DNA of 64,000 bases from Penicillus capitatus (taxonomy: Eukaryota > Chlorophyta), in assembly GCA_965649825.1 (NCBI GenBank), contig OZ287719.1, positions 62,001 through 126,000 on the forward strand. Direction: 5' to 3'. The stretch's first letter is position 1. Each line of letters opens with the position of its first letter. The notes beneath the pieces were generated by a model. It was not told where the DNA came from, searched no databases, and saw nothing but the letters and a program-made list of their open reading frames with translations. Below are positions 22,804-32,375 of the stretch, one piece after another. Both the position numbers and the translations under genes were made by a program.

Positions 22804-23235
22804 GTTCACGCGAACGCGAAACGTCTATGCGGCGCAGAGGCAAAGCGTTTAGCACGGACTGGAATGCGAGGCTTGAAACAAGGCACTGACAAAGACACGT
22901 GGTCGAATTTGTAGGCTGTCTGGACTGTCCTGCGAATGCACCGGACAGCATCCTTGCGTCTCCTCCACGCATTTTCGCGCAGCATGACTCGGATGACGAA
23001 ACCTCGAACGTCTTTCTCCACAGCACGGGATGAGGGCTGGGGAACGTTGATTCTCTGGCGAGTCGCTCTGTGTGACGCTGCACGGTGTTGTGAGAATTCG
23101 CTCGAAAGGGTAAAGGAATGCGCGTTCGCGGTAGGCTGTTCGTTTGTGAAACGTACAGATCGCAATTACAATCCTGTGATCCAGCGCGTCCATTTTAATG
23201 TTCCTTTTTTCTAAGATTATTCTCATCGTATTCCA

Positions 23236-26200
23236 TCAGAACATGGGCCCACCTATCTTTCGCCGAAATGGTTGAAGAAAATCTCGATGTACGTTATAGG
23301 GGTAAGACCCGTCAGGCAGTTCGATATCCCAACGATGTTCACTACGTTTCTTTGTCAATACACAGGGAGAAACCCACTTAGAATAGAGCTTAGAGTCTAA
23401 GCGATCAACTAATTTGGAGTTGTACCAAGATACTTCCATGCCCTCGTGAATAGGAACATCTTTGACGTTCTTTGCATATCTCTTGGCAGACTGCTCGTGT
23501 GCTCTTTTGTTTCTCTCGTAAGCCAGTTTCCGATCTGTTGCTAATTGCTCATCATTTGCCAGTCTGCCACTTCTGTGAATTCCTTTAAGGAGATATCTTG
23601 GACAGAAAAGAGTAGTGCAATGCACTGTTCGATTTATTTCTTGCACACATTCGTTGATGTGTTCGGTCCAGTCTCCTCTTTTCTCTTTCCAAATTCTCTT
23701 TAGACGATTGACGAAGTTCTTGTTGTACGCTTCAATTGTGCCGGCGCTTTTATGTGAATAAGGGGTGTGTGAATGATGTCAACGCCGTATCGCTCACAGA
23801 AACTCTCAAACTCTTTTGAGATGAATGCTGCTCCATTGTCACACAGGATACGTTCCGGTGGGCCATTCAATGCAATCCAGTTCTTCAGCAGCTTTATAAT
23901 CTGAGTAGTAGAGCACGTTTTAGATGCTTGCGCCGTGCCAGACTTGGTAAATGCATCTATTCCGGTTGCGATAAAACGATAACCATGCATTCCTCTAGGC
24001 AACGGACCGATGAAATCTAAACACAGGGTATGGTTCGGTGTCGGACTATCTGTCATCCCCAAATCTACGTTGTGTTGCAATTGTCTAAATTGCTGGCAAA
24101 CATCACAAGTCTGAACGAAACTTTTGACGTCTTCGTAATCATTTTCCCACCGGGACCCATCCGATCTCAAATTCAACCACGTCTTTCTAATTCCAAAGTG
24201 GCCTTTGTGTGCTCTAGCAATCGCTTCCCTTGTTGTACCCCGAGGGTACAAACTTGGTAGCCCTGGTGTTTTTGGTTGATTTCCGAGGTCACTGGATTAG
24301 CCACTTTCCATCGACTGAGTACATCTGCAATCGCATTGTCCTTCCCTTCTACGAAACGGAAATTCAGTTTATCTAGTGAAAAATGATGCCTCAGCCAACT
24401 ATACTGTCGTTGTATCCTTAAATCCTTGAACTTGTGCAAAAATGTTGGCTCCTTCAGCCACTCTATTGTAGCCTGGTTATCCGAATATACGGTAACAGTA
24501 AATCCCTTCGTCATGTAAAAACATTGCTTTAAAGCTTCCACGATCCCCATCAATTCCCCCAAAAAACTTCCTACCTTCTCGCTTGTAGCGAACGAACCAA
24601 AAACACATGGTTGCAAAGCTGAGTTAAACAGAACGAATCCAAACTGGTTCAAAGGATTTCCACACCAATCGGTGTACAAATGAAACGGACCCACCCTCCG
24701 TAGTGTCAATCTGTATGCATTGATACACAAATCGGTCACTGTCTCCTGAAAAATCTTATTCGCTTGTTTGTAATCATTATTTTCTCTTTTAAGAAACGGC
24801 TTCAGCTCATTCATGACATGTGTGTATTTGTAGCAATATGGTGCGACTTGTTGACACAGCCCCACTGCTCTTTGAACGTCATGGCGTGATTCTACCCTTG
24901 GCAACTTCTGTAGAATGGCTTGCAGCTTGTGGTATGGGTTGATGGTGCCATTATTCAGTTCTGTACCCAAAAAACTCACGGAGCTCTTGAACCAATCACA
25001 TTTTTGTATGTTGATCGTCAGACCATATTCATCAAAACGCTGTAATAGCAGCCTAGTCTTTTCAAAGAGATCATTCACTGTTTCTCCACCCACTAATATA
25101 TCGTCAAAATATCTTATCGCGTCTAGTCCTTGCAGAATGTGAGTCATTCTATTATTAAAGAGCTCCGGACTTATGTTAACACCCTGCGGAAGTCTGCGGA
25201 AACCATATGTTACCCCCTTCCAATGCACTGCAAAAAACTTAGACAGACTATCGTCTATTGGTATTGAACCGTACCCATGAACCACGTCAATAATATTAAA
25301 AACAGTCCAACTAGGATCGATTTTACTAATTGCGCCAGCTACCGGGGTTATTGTGCCACCCTGACTCCCTTTTAGATATGTGTTGATATCTCTGAAGTCA
25401 ATAGTTGGTCTTATTTTCCCATTTGGTTTTCTCAAAAAGTTCAAAGGTGCCACGACTGCATGAATGGCTTCCTCCGTGGATAACACTCGAATGATTTCTT
25501 CTTCAAGTAACGACTCTATCTCTTCGGTAATCTCTTTTTCGGTCAAATCGGAAAAATAGTTTTCTCGCCAGCAAGGTTTAGGCTCAAAATTCCATAATAG
25601 ATCTCTTTCGCTAACTCTAATACGTAGTAAACTCTCATTCGCTGATCTAACCTTGTCACAAAAAACATTCGGGAACATGCCTTTTAACCTCTGTACTAAA
25701 CTCATCGTGTCGTGCTTATCTGCTGAACTCGTCACCATTTGTATTTTCTTCGTATCGTTCTTTAATGCATGCTTCACCCCGTTAACATCGATAATCTAAT
25801 CTATGTTCACCTTTCCACAGACCAACTTCATTTTGCTTGTGATATGCTGTGGAACATCAGTTTGGTTGAAGATTACTATGCTTATTTGCCCATTTGTGTA
25901 AATCTTGCAACGGCAGAATATTCCTTTATTTTGTGTGCAGTCAAAAATTGCTTTCCATTCTGCGTCTTCGGAAAATCTAAAAGGTAAGATAATTCTTCTA
26001 CTCTTAAAAGGCCCTAAAACTATACTCCTTCCTGCCACAAAGATGAGCCACCCATTTCTTTTAAAAGGAAAAAATTCCGGTTTGATCTCCTCTGTTACAT
26101 GGAGGCAACCAGCACTTGAGACTTATTTTTGTTTCCTTTTCCCCTTTTTTGTCCAATTGCGACTTATGAGAATTAGCTTTTTGATTTCACCCCCCTTTTC

Positions 26201-26419
26201 TCTTCGATTATTTGTCGCCTGCTGAAAAACAGGCTCCTCTGTCAGTTTTTTTGGCAATGATACCTGGTGAATAAGAATCTTTCTACCGTCACTATCAAAA
26301 ACACAATCTTGTTCGCAATCTAAACGGAGGCCTAGCGTTTGTAAAGCTTCTAACCCCAAAATTGGCTTTGTCACCCCCTTGCATACTAAGAACGAGAGTT
26401 TTGTTTTCCTTGTCGCCAA
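23236..26419 (-). pseudogene. family 1 Pol (protease end, RT, RNase H, integrase), broken
   Basis: Reading order: the protease C-terminal half (PILGLEALQTLG) in a frame shifted from Gag; an in-frame TAA at 26123; a beta-rich domain of about 80 residues; reverse transcriptase with RYFDDILVG; RNase H (YTDWCGN, ELMGIVEAL, YSDNQAT); and integrase with an HHCC finger (HKGHFGI, CDVCQQF) and the first two acidic residues of DDE (LDFIG, CDNGAAF). Breaks seen: a TAG at 25796-25798 (private to this copy), a -1 shift between RNase H and integrase near 24,200-24,300, and a further frame change near 23,750 before the third acidic residue (both shared with copy 2). Because the shared breaks are the same in both copies they predate the duplication, or are an assembly artefact common to both. 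Confidence 0.8.
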
Positions 26420-29327
26420 GAGAACAATCTAACGTGACTTCTCCTAAAGGTTTACTCGTGCTATTGTCAAATCCAGTTACTTCTTTGGTCGACGTTGTTT
26501 CTAAGACAAACTGATGGGTTCTAGCCAAGGATTCCGACAAAACATTGGTTTCTGCCCCGGTGTCCAACAAGAACGAAATCTTGTTGGGAATGCCAGCAAT
26601 CTTCAAAGGAAGATTGTATCGGATCAACCTTTTTTGCTTTGTCCCCGTTTCTGTATCGGTTGTCTGTACTACGTTTGTCTGAGAAACACGGTCTTTGGCC
26701 ACTCTCTTTGTGCTTCTGCGTGGACAATCCCTCGCTGAGTGCCCTCTTGTTTTGCAGTGTTCGCACAAATATCCGTTTCCATTTGATTTGACCTGTTGTC
26801 TGCCGGGGAACGGAATTCTTGGCGCGCTTCGTCCATCAGATGTAAACTCGTGCAAGATTCTTTGGACCCGTGACCACTCTTGGGCGTTGTCACAGCCAAG
26901 CGTCCCAAGTTGGGCCTGTATTCTCGGATGGGCAATATTGAAAACGCGTTCGAACGCAACCATGTACTTCTCTGGATGTCGGATCTTGTCCATTAAAGTC
27001 GTCAACCGAATCGAAAACTGGCTAATATCTTCCTTTCCTTTGGGCAACATTCTTTGCAGATCTTGGATCGCTGGACCGAATGTAACTTGTTGCCTTTTGA
27101 CTTGGTCGATATGAACATCTGGCTGTATTTCTCCCACTTCTCCTTGTGGTTGCCTTTGCACATGTTCCTGCACTCTCCGATACTGCCTCTCAAGTCGTCT
27201 GCGGTCATGATCTGTCATACCACCTCCCAGGTGCCTTCTCTCCGCTTCAATCCAGTCATTCATCGATGGGGCTCGTGCCTGCTGCCTTGGCGCCTGTGGA
27301 TCCCTTCGAATTCTGTCGTCCAACTCTTCCACTCTTTGATTTAAAGTTTGAAGGCTTGATTCGATCGTGCCTTGCATCATTCGTTGTTGATTGATTACCC
27401 TTTCCTCCATCTCTTCTGCATTTCTCGCTACACCCTCTGTGAGATTGCGAATCTCTTCTCTGACTTCTTGCATCATACGTTCCTGCCTCGCATCTCCTAT
27501 AGTCGCGATTGCTTCTTCTCTCTGATGCTGCGGTTGCTGAGGAGGTTGCTGCGGTTGCTGTCCCTCCTTTCTGCCCGTCCATAAACCTTTTAGGCCTTCC
27601 CAATCGAATCTTAGGCAAAACCATGCGAATCTCATTGTCCACCATAGGCCTCGAACGATGCTTATCACCATTCTTATCTTCCTCGCCAAACATGCGAAGA
27701 TCGATCCAATCCAGTTTATGATCTTCCCTAGGACAATCATGACTCCGAGCAGTTGCCAACCATTCTTCGTTATCATGGCCCCTCGCAGGGCCGGCCAGCC
27801 GAATATATCCCACAAGACTCCAACGGTCCACGTCACCATGTTATCTCGAGCGCCGAGGATCCACGTGACTATTCTCTCTATCCAGGTCTCTTCTCCTCGG
27901 CTAGTTTTCCATCCGTCGTTTATGTCGTCACATGCGCATTCGTCGAGGATGGACGTGATGTTTTCCATGTGGCCTTTGATGCTGTGCAATGTCTTCTTTA
28001 TTTCATCTGCCATATCATCCGACATCCTGTCGTCGCTCCCGATCGTTGTCTTCTTGTGTTTATCTCCTCCTTCCGCGGTGTGATTCATCAATTTCATGAA
28101 TTCGTGAGCCGTTCGGAGGAAGACCTTCATGTCTCGTTCCATTTTGGTTACTTTCTTTGGCATGTTGTTGAGGGTCGCTGCGGTGAAGGCGGAGATTATC
28201 CCGGGTGATGATACTGCTGCGGTAACCCGTCCTCCAACCATCCAATTGACGATTCCGTGTATTCCCATTGTCAATACCGACTGTGTTAATACGTTGAAGG
28301 CGCGTTCTTGAAAGCCCATCTCTGGCGTAACCTCCCCTGGTTCCACTGTGAGCGGCCACTCAGCTTGAGGCAGAGCGTCTTCAACTCCTCGCATATTGAA
28401 GACATCTTCCGGAGTCGTCTCTGTCACTGCTTCTTGTTCCGGTGTTTCCATTGATGCTTGGCTTTCCTCACGCGTTGGCTCTGGGCTCTCTCTAGATTCC
28501 TCTATCATCACTTCTGGTTCCTCGGCCTTGGCAGGGCCTTCTGTCGACTCTTCGACCATCGCCTCCGGTTCATCTACCCGGGCCCTCTGATAATCATCTT
28601 GAGAGATCGGCACAGCCTCTTCAAATCTTCGACGTAGGGCCCTTGCGATCGAGACACGGGTTTCGTTGTCTTCGCTATCCCCGACTATCATTTCATATAC
28701 TCGGTGTCGTGCTGTCTCTAGAAGCTCCTTCGGTCGCCATTCCCTATCGGATTGTGTCCCACTTACTATTAAGAAAAGCAAACTGTTTGTGGTTTTTATC
28801 GTTTTTCCGTCCCAAGTAAGTGATCCTCCCTCTGACAGAACATTGACAAGAACCTTCGCCTCACTCAGGGCCATTCCCTGTAGAGCATCGTATACGATGA
28901 CGCTGTTTGGACATTCACCGATCGCATCAATGATCGTTTTTTGCGTCTGTCCTCCAAGATCCTCGTGTTCTTCACTGTGTCCCTTTATGTAGTGCATGCA
29001 GTCTTCCATGTGTGAATTTTTTTCGGTGCTCATTGTCCTGAGCCGTTCCGAGATGCTGTCACACTTGTTTGTTGTGCAGTACAAGATTACTGCCACGGCC
29101 TTTCTCTCTCCTGTTTCGTGAAGCAGTTGTAGATCCAGATTTCTTTTTATACCGAAAATGTAGTCGTCTGTCCAGTCGCCTTGTCCGTGTACGAAGTGTC
29201 GGATGGTCTCAAGTGTGGTCTTTATGACATCTGAAAGGTCAGCAGATTGGTGACCCCAAAGTGCAGTCACCCAGAATAGGCTCAATCCGAAGAGGAGCAG
29301 GCCATGCAAACCTCGCTCCGAAACCAT
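26295..29327 (-). CDS. family 1 Gag-protease with signal peptide, torsin-like domain and TM segments
   Basis: An intact ORF of 1,010 residues. Residues 1-26 form a signal peptide (hydrophobic LLLFGLSLFWVTALW). Residues about 35-245 resemble a torsin-type AAA+ domain: DDYIFG, a degenerate Walker A at about 78-92 (ILYCTTNKCDS), a Walker B-like strand at about 137-146 (CPNSVIVYD, catalytic Glu missing) and LLFLIVSGT. An acidic linker, a Gly/Ala-rich hydrophobic stretch (about 345-390), helical heptads with a Cys cluster (ECACDD) and two transmembrane-type segments (about 521-545, 555-575) follow. Then come a Q-rich linker, coiled coil (about 620-690), a capsid-like helical part, a CCHC knuckle (about 855-868) and the aspartic protease site LLDTGAETN (about 919). 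The protease C-terminal half lies in another frame. The torsin assignment is by eye and needs a profile search. Confidence 0.75.
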   Translation of the reverse strand: MVSERGLHGLLLFGLSLFWVTALWGHQSADLSDVIKTTLETIRHFVHGQGDWTDDYIFGIKRNLDLQLLHETGERKAVAVILYCTTNKCDSISERLRTMSTEKNSHMEDCMHYIKGHSEEHEDLGGQTQKTIIDAIGECPNSVIVYDALQGMALSEAKVLVNVLSEGGSLTWDGKTIKTTNSLLFLIVSGTQSDREWRPKELLETARHRVYEMIVGDSEDNETRVSIARALRRRFEEAVPISQDDYQRARVDEPEAMVEESTEGPAKAEEPEVMIEESRESPEPTREESQASMETPEQEAVTETTPEDVFNMRGVEDALPQAEWPLTVEPGEVTPEMGFQERAFNVLTQSVLTMGIHGIVNWMVGGRVTAAVSSPGIISAFTAATLNNMPKKVTKMERDMKVFLRTAHEFMKLMNHTAEGGDKHKKTTIGSDDRMSDDMADEIKKTLHSIKGHMENITSILDECACDDINDGWKTSRGEETWIERIVTWILGARDNMVTWTVGVLWDIFGWPALRGAMITKNGWQLLGVMIVLGKIINWIGSIFACLARKIRMVISIVRGLWWTMRFAWFCLRFDWEGLKGLWTGRKEGQQPQQPPQQPQHQREEAIATIGDARQERMMQEVREEIRNLTEGVARNAEEMEERVINQQRMMQGTIESSLQTLNQRVEELDDRIRRDPQAPRQQARAPSMNDWIEAERRHLGGGMTDHDRRRLERQYRRVQEHVQRQPQGEVGEIQPDVHIDQVKRQQVTFGPAIQDLQRMLPKGKEDISQFSIRLTTLMDKIRHPEKYMVAFERVFNIAHPRIQAQLGTLGCDNAQEWSRVQRILHEFTSDGRSAPRIPFPGRQQVKSNGNGYLCEHCKTRGHSARDCPRRSTKRVAKDRVSQTNVVQTTDTETGTKQKRLIRYNLPLKIAGIPNKISFLLDTGAETNVLSESLARTHQFVLETTSTKEVTGFDNSTSKPLGEVTLDCSLGDKENKTLVLSMQGGDKANFGVRSFTNARPPFRLRTRLCF
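29311..29326 (-). other. primer binding site, family 1 copy 1
   Basis: Minus-strand TGGTTTCGGAGCGAGG directly next to the LTR. It would pair with a tRNA 3' end reading CCTCGCTCCGAAACCA; which tRNA this is cannot be told from the window. The last LTR base plus the first two PBS bases form the Gag ATG. Confidence 0.75.
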
Positions 29328-29608
29328 GTTGTGAGAATTCGCTCGAAAGGGTAAAGGAATGTGTCGCCGGTCGGCCGAGCAGAAAACAATACACAGCGGA
29401 AGACTCTTACATTAATCGGAGCAAGGTCTTGAGTGTTCAGAATGTGTCCTTATGTATGCGCGCGGTGACGCGACGTTCCTAGGCAGGTGAATCATCGTGC
29501 TGTCAAAACCACAGAAAAGGGCCCTTTGTCCCGTAGGACAAGACAGGCAGCGTTCCTTGGCACGGATAACCCCCGCAGAACAAGACAGTGTCACATCGCT
29601 CGGCGACA
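29327..29608 (-). repeat. 5' LTR of family 1 copy 1
   Basis: 282 bp bounded by TG and CA on the minus strand. Its last 20 bp on the plus strand (ending TCACATCGCTCGGCGACA) are shared with the family 3 LTRs. The LTR joins directly to the primer binding site. Confidence 0.8.
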
Positions 29609-31240
29609 CTCGTCGTCGTCGGCCAGGGCGAATTCCCGATCGAACACACACGGTTGCACAAGGAAAAGCTTACAAAACGTCATGAGCCCCAGGGCTTTTA
29701 TCCGGTCCACGCGATGGACAGGTGAGTCACCCACCTCTCAGCACCATAGAACGAGGACCCCTCATGGCCCCCGTCTCCCTTGACACGACTCCTGAGTACC
29801 CCTTTCAAGCCCGACCCCCTCCCCACCGAGGCAGTCCCATCGCTGCAGCGAGGCCATCACATCGCCAACTCCAAATCTTGGCGACATGTCCATCGATCCA
29901 TTCTCCTCTTCGTATTCTTTGCTCGTCGACTTCGCATAGGGCAGTCCATCGTGGAAATGCCCTCCGCTGGCCACCTGTCCATCTGCGTTCGTCCGTGCCA
30001 GGACGTAAAATCAAGATCAATAGCGACCATGAAGGCGCGTGGTTGAATCATCCAGTATGTGTCTGCGCTGTCATACAATTGTCGGTCACATCAAGATAGC
30101 AAGCAATCTCGTCGAATGGTTCTGTAGACGCGCACCACGCTTTGTTTTCTAGCCTTGCATGCCGACGCAACAGACATGACGTGGGGAGTAAGTATCAAGA
30201 CAGTAACGAATCTGATAGAAAGAAAAACCTCTATCGCCCAATCAGCGACCTGTCGGAGGATACTTTGGACGCGCCTTTTAGTGACAACTAAGTCAGAATC
30301 CAGGCTTTTATCGTGCGAAAGCGCCCTCGTGGTGTAATGGTTGGCGCACTTGAAGTTTTCTCAAGAGGCGTGCGTGGGTTCGAATCCCGCCGAGGCGCCC
30401 CGTGAGTCACTCGGGTGATAGTGACTGGCCGGAGGGTGAAGCGGCGACTCATCATGATCAAGAAAATCAGAAGATTGTGCAATTAAAAAGACGCGGGTCA
30501 AGTCCAGACCGGAGCATGCGGTTATACGTGAGGTGGACGACGAATCGTCGCAGACGCTGTGAGACATGTGAAGCGACGGATGGAAGCACGAGTCTTCTAA
30601 TTGAACGATTGAACGATGAATTGACAATGGGCGTCGGGTTGCTGATATGCTAATTAAGCGCATGCAACTGTAAAAATCCAAATCGAATCGAATCGTGCGA
30701 AAGCCATGGTGAGCCGAACTAACGCGCGTAGCGGAGACGAAACAAAACGGCAACACGCAAAGAATTGATAAAATTACAGTTCGGCCGTTTCCCCGGAAGC
30801 TCTCGCCGATCACTCATAACGATGAACAAAAGCACAAGGCGCGTCTGAGCCTCTTATTTCTTCGGTGTACCTTGACTCGTCTGGCGCAGAACGTCCCTCG
30901 TCTTCCGTCCTCGCGTTGCACGCAGGTCGCCTCGGAGTCTTCTCACGTCTCCTCGAGAGTCCATCCATCCCGTCCACTGCAGCCATCTGGTTCACGCGAA
31001 AAAAAGAAAAAAAGGCAAAAAGATAGAGAAAGATGAAGGTGAGTGGATGCAGCAACCGACGCAGTCTTTTGCGCCGGCAGCTTTAGGGCTAGGGTGACTG
31101 CTCAGTCAAGGTGACCGAACAGTTTCGACGGCGCCACCCGTCTCATCAGACCCCTTAAGAGTATTTGCCGATTTAGCGCTATCCAGTCCCGCCACGAGGA
31201 GGCACGGCTCGACGATGCGTTGGCAAACACACCGCCGTTG
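29609..31240. other. flank of family 1 element; duplicated at 62.4-64.0 kb, no protein gene seen
   Basis: Apart from the tRNA-like sequence at 30321-30398 I see no supported gene. Part of it (29,880-29,990) is homologous to 47,565-47,670. A pyrimidine-rich stretch ending in CAG near 30,985 looks like an intron 3' end on the minus strand, but the possible downstream reading frame has an ATG in this copy and CTG in the other. Confidence 0.4.
30321..30398 (+). other. tRNA-like sequence, probably pseudo-tRNA
   Basis: An A-box-like GTGGTGTAATGGTTGGC and a good B-box GGGTTCGAATCCC are in the right order, with an anticodon-type stem CTTGA/TCAAG. Faults: base 33 of the loop is G instead of T, the acceptor pairs only with a bulged C, and this copy has four extra bases (TGCG) before the T stem compared with 63146-63219. 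It may be a decayed tRNA or the head of a tRNA-derived SINE. Confidence 0.5.
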
Positions 31241-31249
31241 GGACCACAA

Positions 31250-31790
31250 TTTTGGGTAATCACGAAATGAAACGAAATGAAATGCCATTCCTTGGGGTGG
31301 TAATCACGAAATGAAATGCCATTCCTTGGGGTGGTAATCACGAAATGAAATGCCATTCCTTGGGGTGGTAATCACGAAATGAAATGCCATTCCTTGGGGT
31401 GGTAATCACGAAATGAAATGCCATTCCTTGGGGTGGTAATCACGAAATGAAATGCCATTCCTTGGGGGGGTAATCACGAAATGAAATGCCATTCCTTGGG
31501 GGGGTAATCACGAAATGAAATGCCATTCCTTGGGGGGGTAATCACGAAATGAAATGCCATTCCTTGGTGGGGTAATCACGAAATGAAATGCCATTCCTTG
31601 GTGGGGTAATCACGAAATGAAATGCCATTCCTTGGTGGGGTAATCACGAAATGAAATGCCATTCCTTGGTGGGGTAATCACGAAATGAAATGCCATTCCT
31701 TGGTGGGGTAATCACGAAATGAAATGCCATTCCTTGGGGTGGTAATCACGAAATGAAATGCCATTTGGTGGGGTAATCACGAAAGTGCCT
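31250..31790. repeat. 34-bp tandem satellite
   Basis: About 15 head-to-tail copies of a unit of the type GGTAATCACGAAATGAAATG plus CCATTCCTTGGGGT. Variation is concentrated in one position of the G-rich end (GGGGT, GGGGG, GTGGG), and the variants cluster in blocks, as expected of unequal crossing-over. There are no spacers, so it is not a CRISPR array. Confidence 0.95.
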
Positions 31791-31799
31791 TGGGGTAAT

Positions 31800-32375
31800 C
31801 ACGAGGATGTCCTTCCTTCCGGGATTCCTCAACCAGGTCGAAGGGACGGCCGCCTACAAGAGACGACCCTCACCCCGCCTTCGGGACTAACGGGTGGGCC
31901 CGACGCCGTAGAAGCCGCTCAACAGTCCGCGCCACAACCGTCGCACGATTGCCGCCATCGACGGCAGCGTCTCATGCGCTGTTGTATCATTCTTTCGACG
32001 GACAACCGAACGACGATTCGACGTAGTGGGACCGGAGCTGCGCAACTGTGGGGGAGTATCTCCCGGAAAGAAGGGCCATCCGAGGATGTCCCCCCGATCC
32101 GAGATTCCTCAACCAGGTCGAAGCAAAGGCCGCCTACAAGAGACGACCCTCACCCCGCCTTCGGGACTAACGGGTGGGCCCGACGCCGCAGAAGCCGCTC
32201 AACGGCCCCCGCCACAACCGCCGCACGATTGCCGCCGTTCTCGGCAGCGTCTCATGCGCTGTGGTAAGGTACTTCAATAGTGCAAAACTTCAATATGACG
32301 GAACAATCGAGGACGCGTTCGACGCATCCGGACTGGAGCTGCGCAACTACGGGGGAGTATCTCCCGGAAAGAAAG
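31800..32375. repeat. direct tandem duplication of about 285 bp
   Basis: Two copies (about 31803-32086 and 32088-32375) that share GATTCCTCAACCAGGTCGAA, GGGACTAACGGGTGGGCCCG and GGGGGAGTATCTCCCGGAAA. I see no ORF or RNA fold in common that would explain them. Confidence 0.8.

Larger units (their letters stand above)
23086..29608 (-). mobile_element. family 1 LTR retroelement, copy 1 (membrane-Gag, torsin-like domain)
   Basis: An element read on the minus strand: 5' LTR (29327-29608), primer binding site (29311-29326), Gag-protease ORF, then a domain before RT, RT, RNase H and integrase. The 3' LTR is almost absent: only its last 35 bp remain (23086-23120). The flanking sequences do not show a target duplication, and the empty-site paralogue at 46.80 kb matches only the left flank. 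Pol order (PR-RT-RH-IN) indicates the Ty3/gypsy group. Several frame breaks are shared with copy 2 at 55912-62433. Confidence 0.85.
22252..31180. repeat. segmental duplication, first copy
   Basis: This block is repeated at 55079-64000 with an offset of 32,825-32,826 bp and near-identical sequence. It includes the 5' half of ankyrin gene A, a family 1 retroelement, a tRNA-like sequence and flanking DNA. The second copy reaches the end of the window, so the right boundary of the duplication is not visible. The left boundary abuts the site where the family 3 element sits in the other copy. Confidence 0.9.

Noticed and set aside
22580-23083. 167-codon minus-strand ORF repeated at 55,406
   Set aside because: It overlaps the ankyrin signal-peptide exon in another frame; the frame with the signal peptide is shared by three paralogues and fits the gene model.
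30810-31055. Signal-peptide-like ORF, longer in the duplicate at 63,537
   Set aside because: The hydrophobic part is a pyrimidine-rich stretch ending in CAG, without ATG, more like an intron 3' end; the following ATG is not conserved in the second copy.
31250-31790. Regular repeats resembling a CRISPR array
   Set aside because: The 34-bp units are directly adjacent with no unique spacers, and the genome is eukaryotic; it is a satellite.
31800-32375. Possible rRNA spacer or structural RNA in the 285-bp duplication
   Set aside because: No match to conserved 5S, 5.8S or other rRNA cores that I can recognise on either strand.
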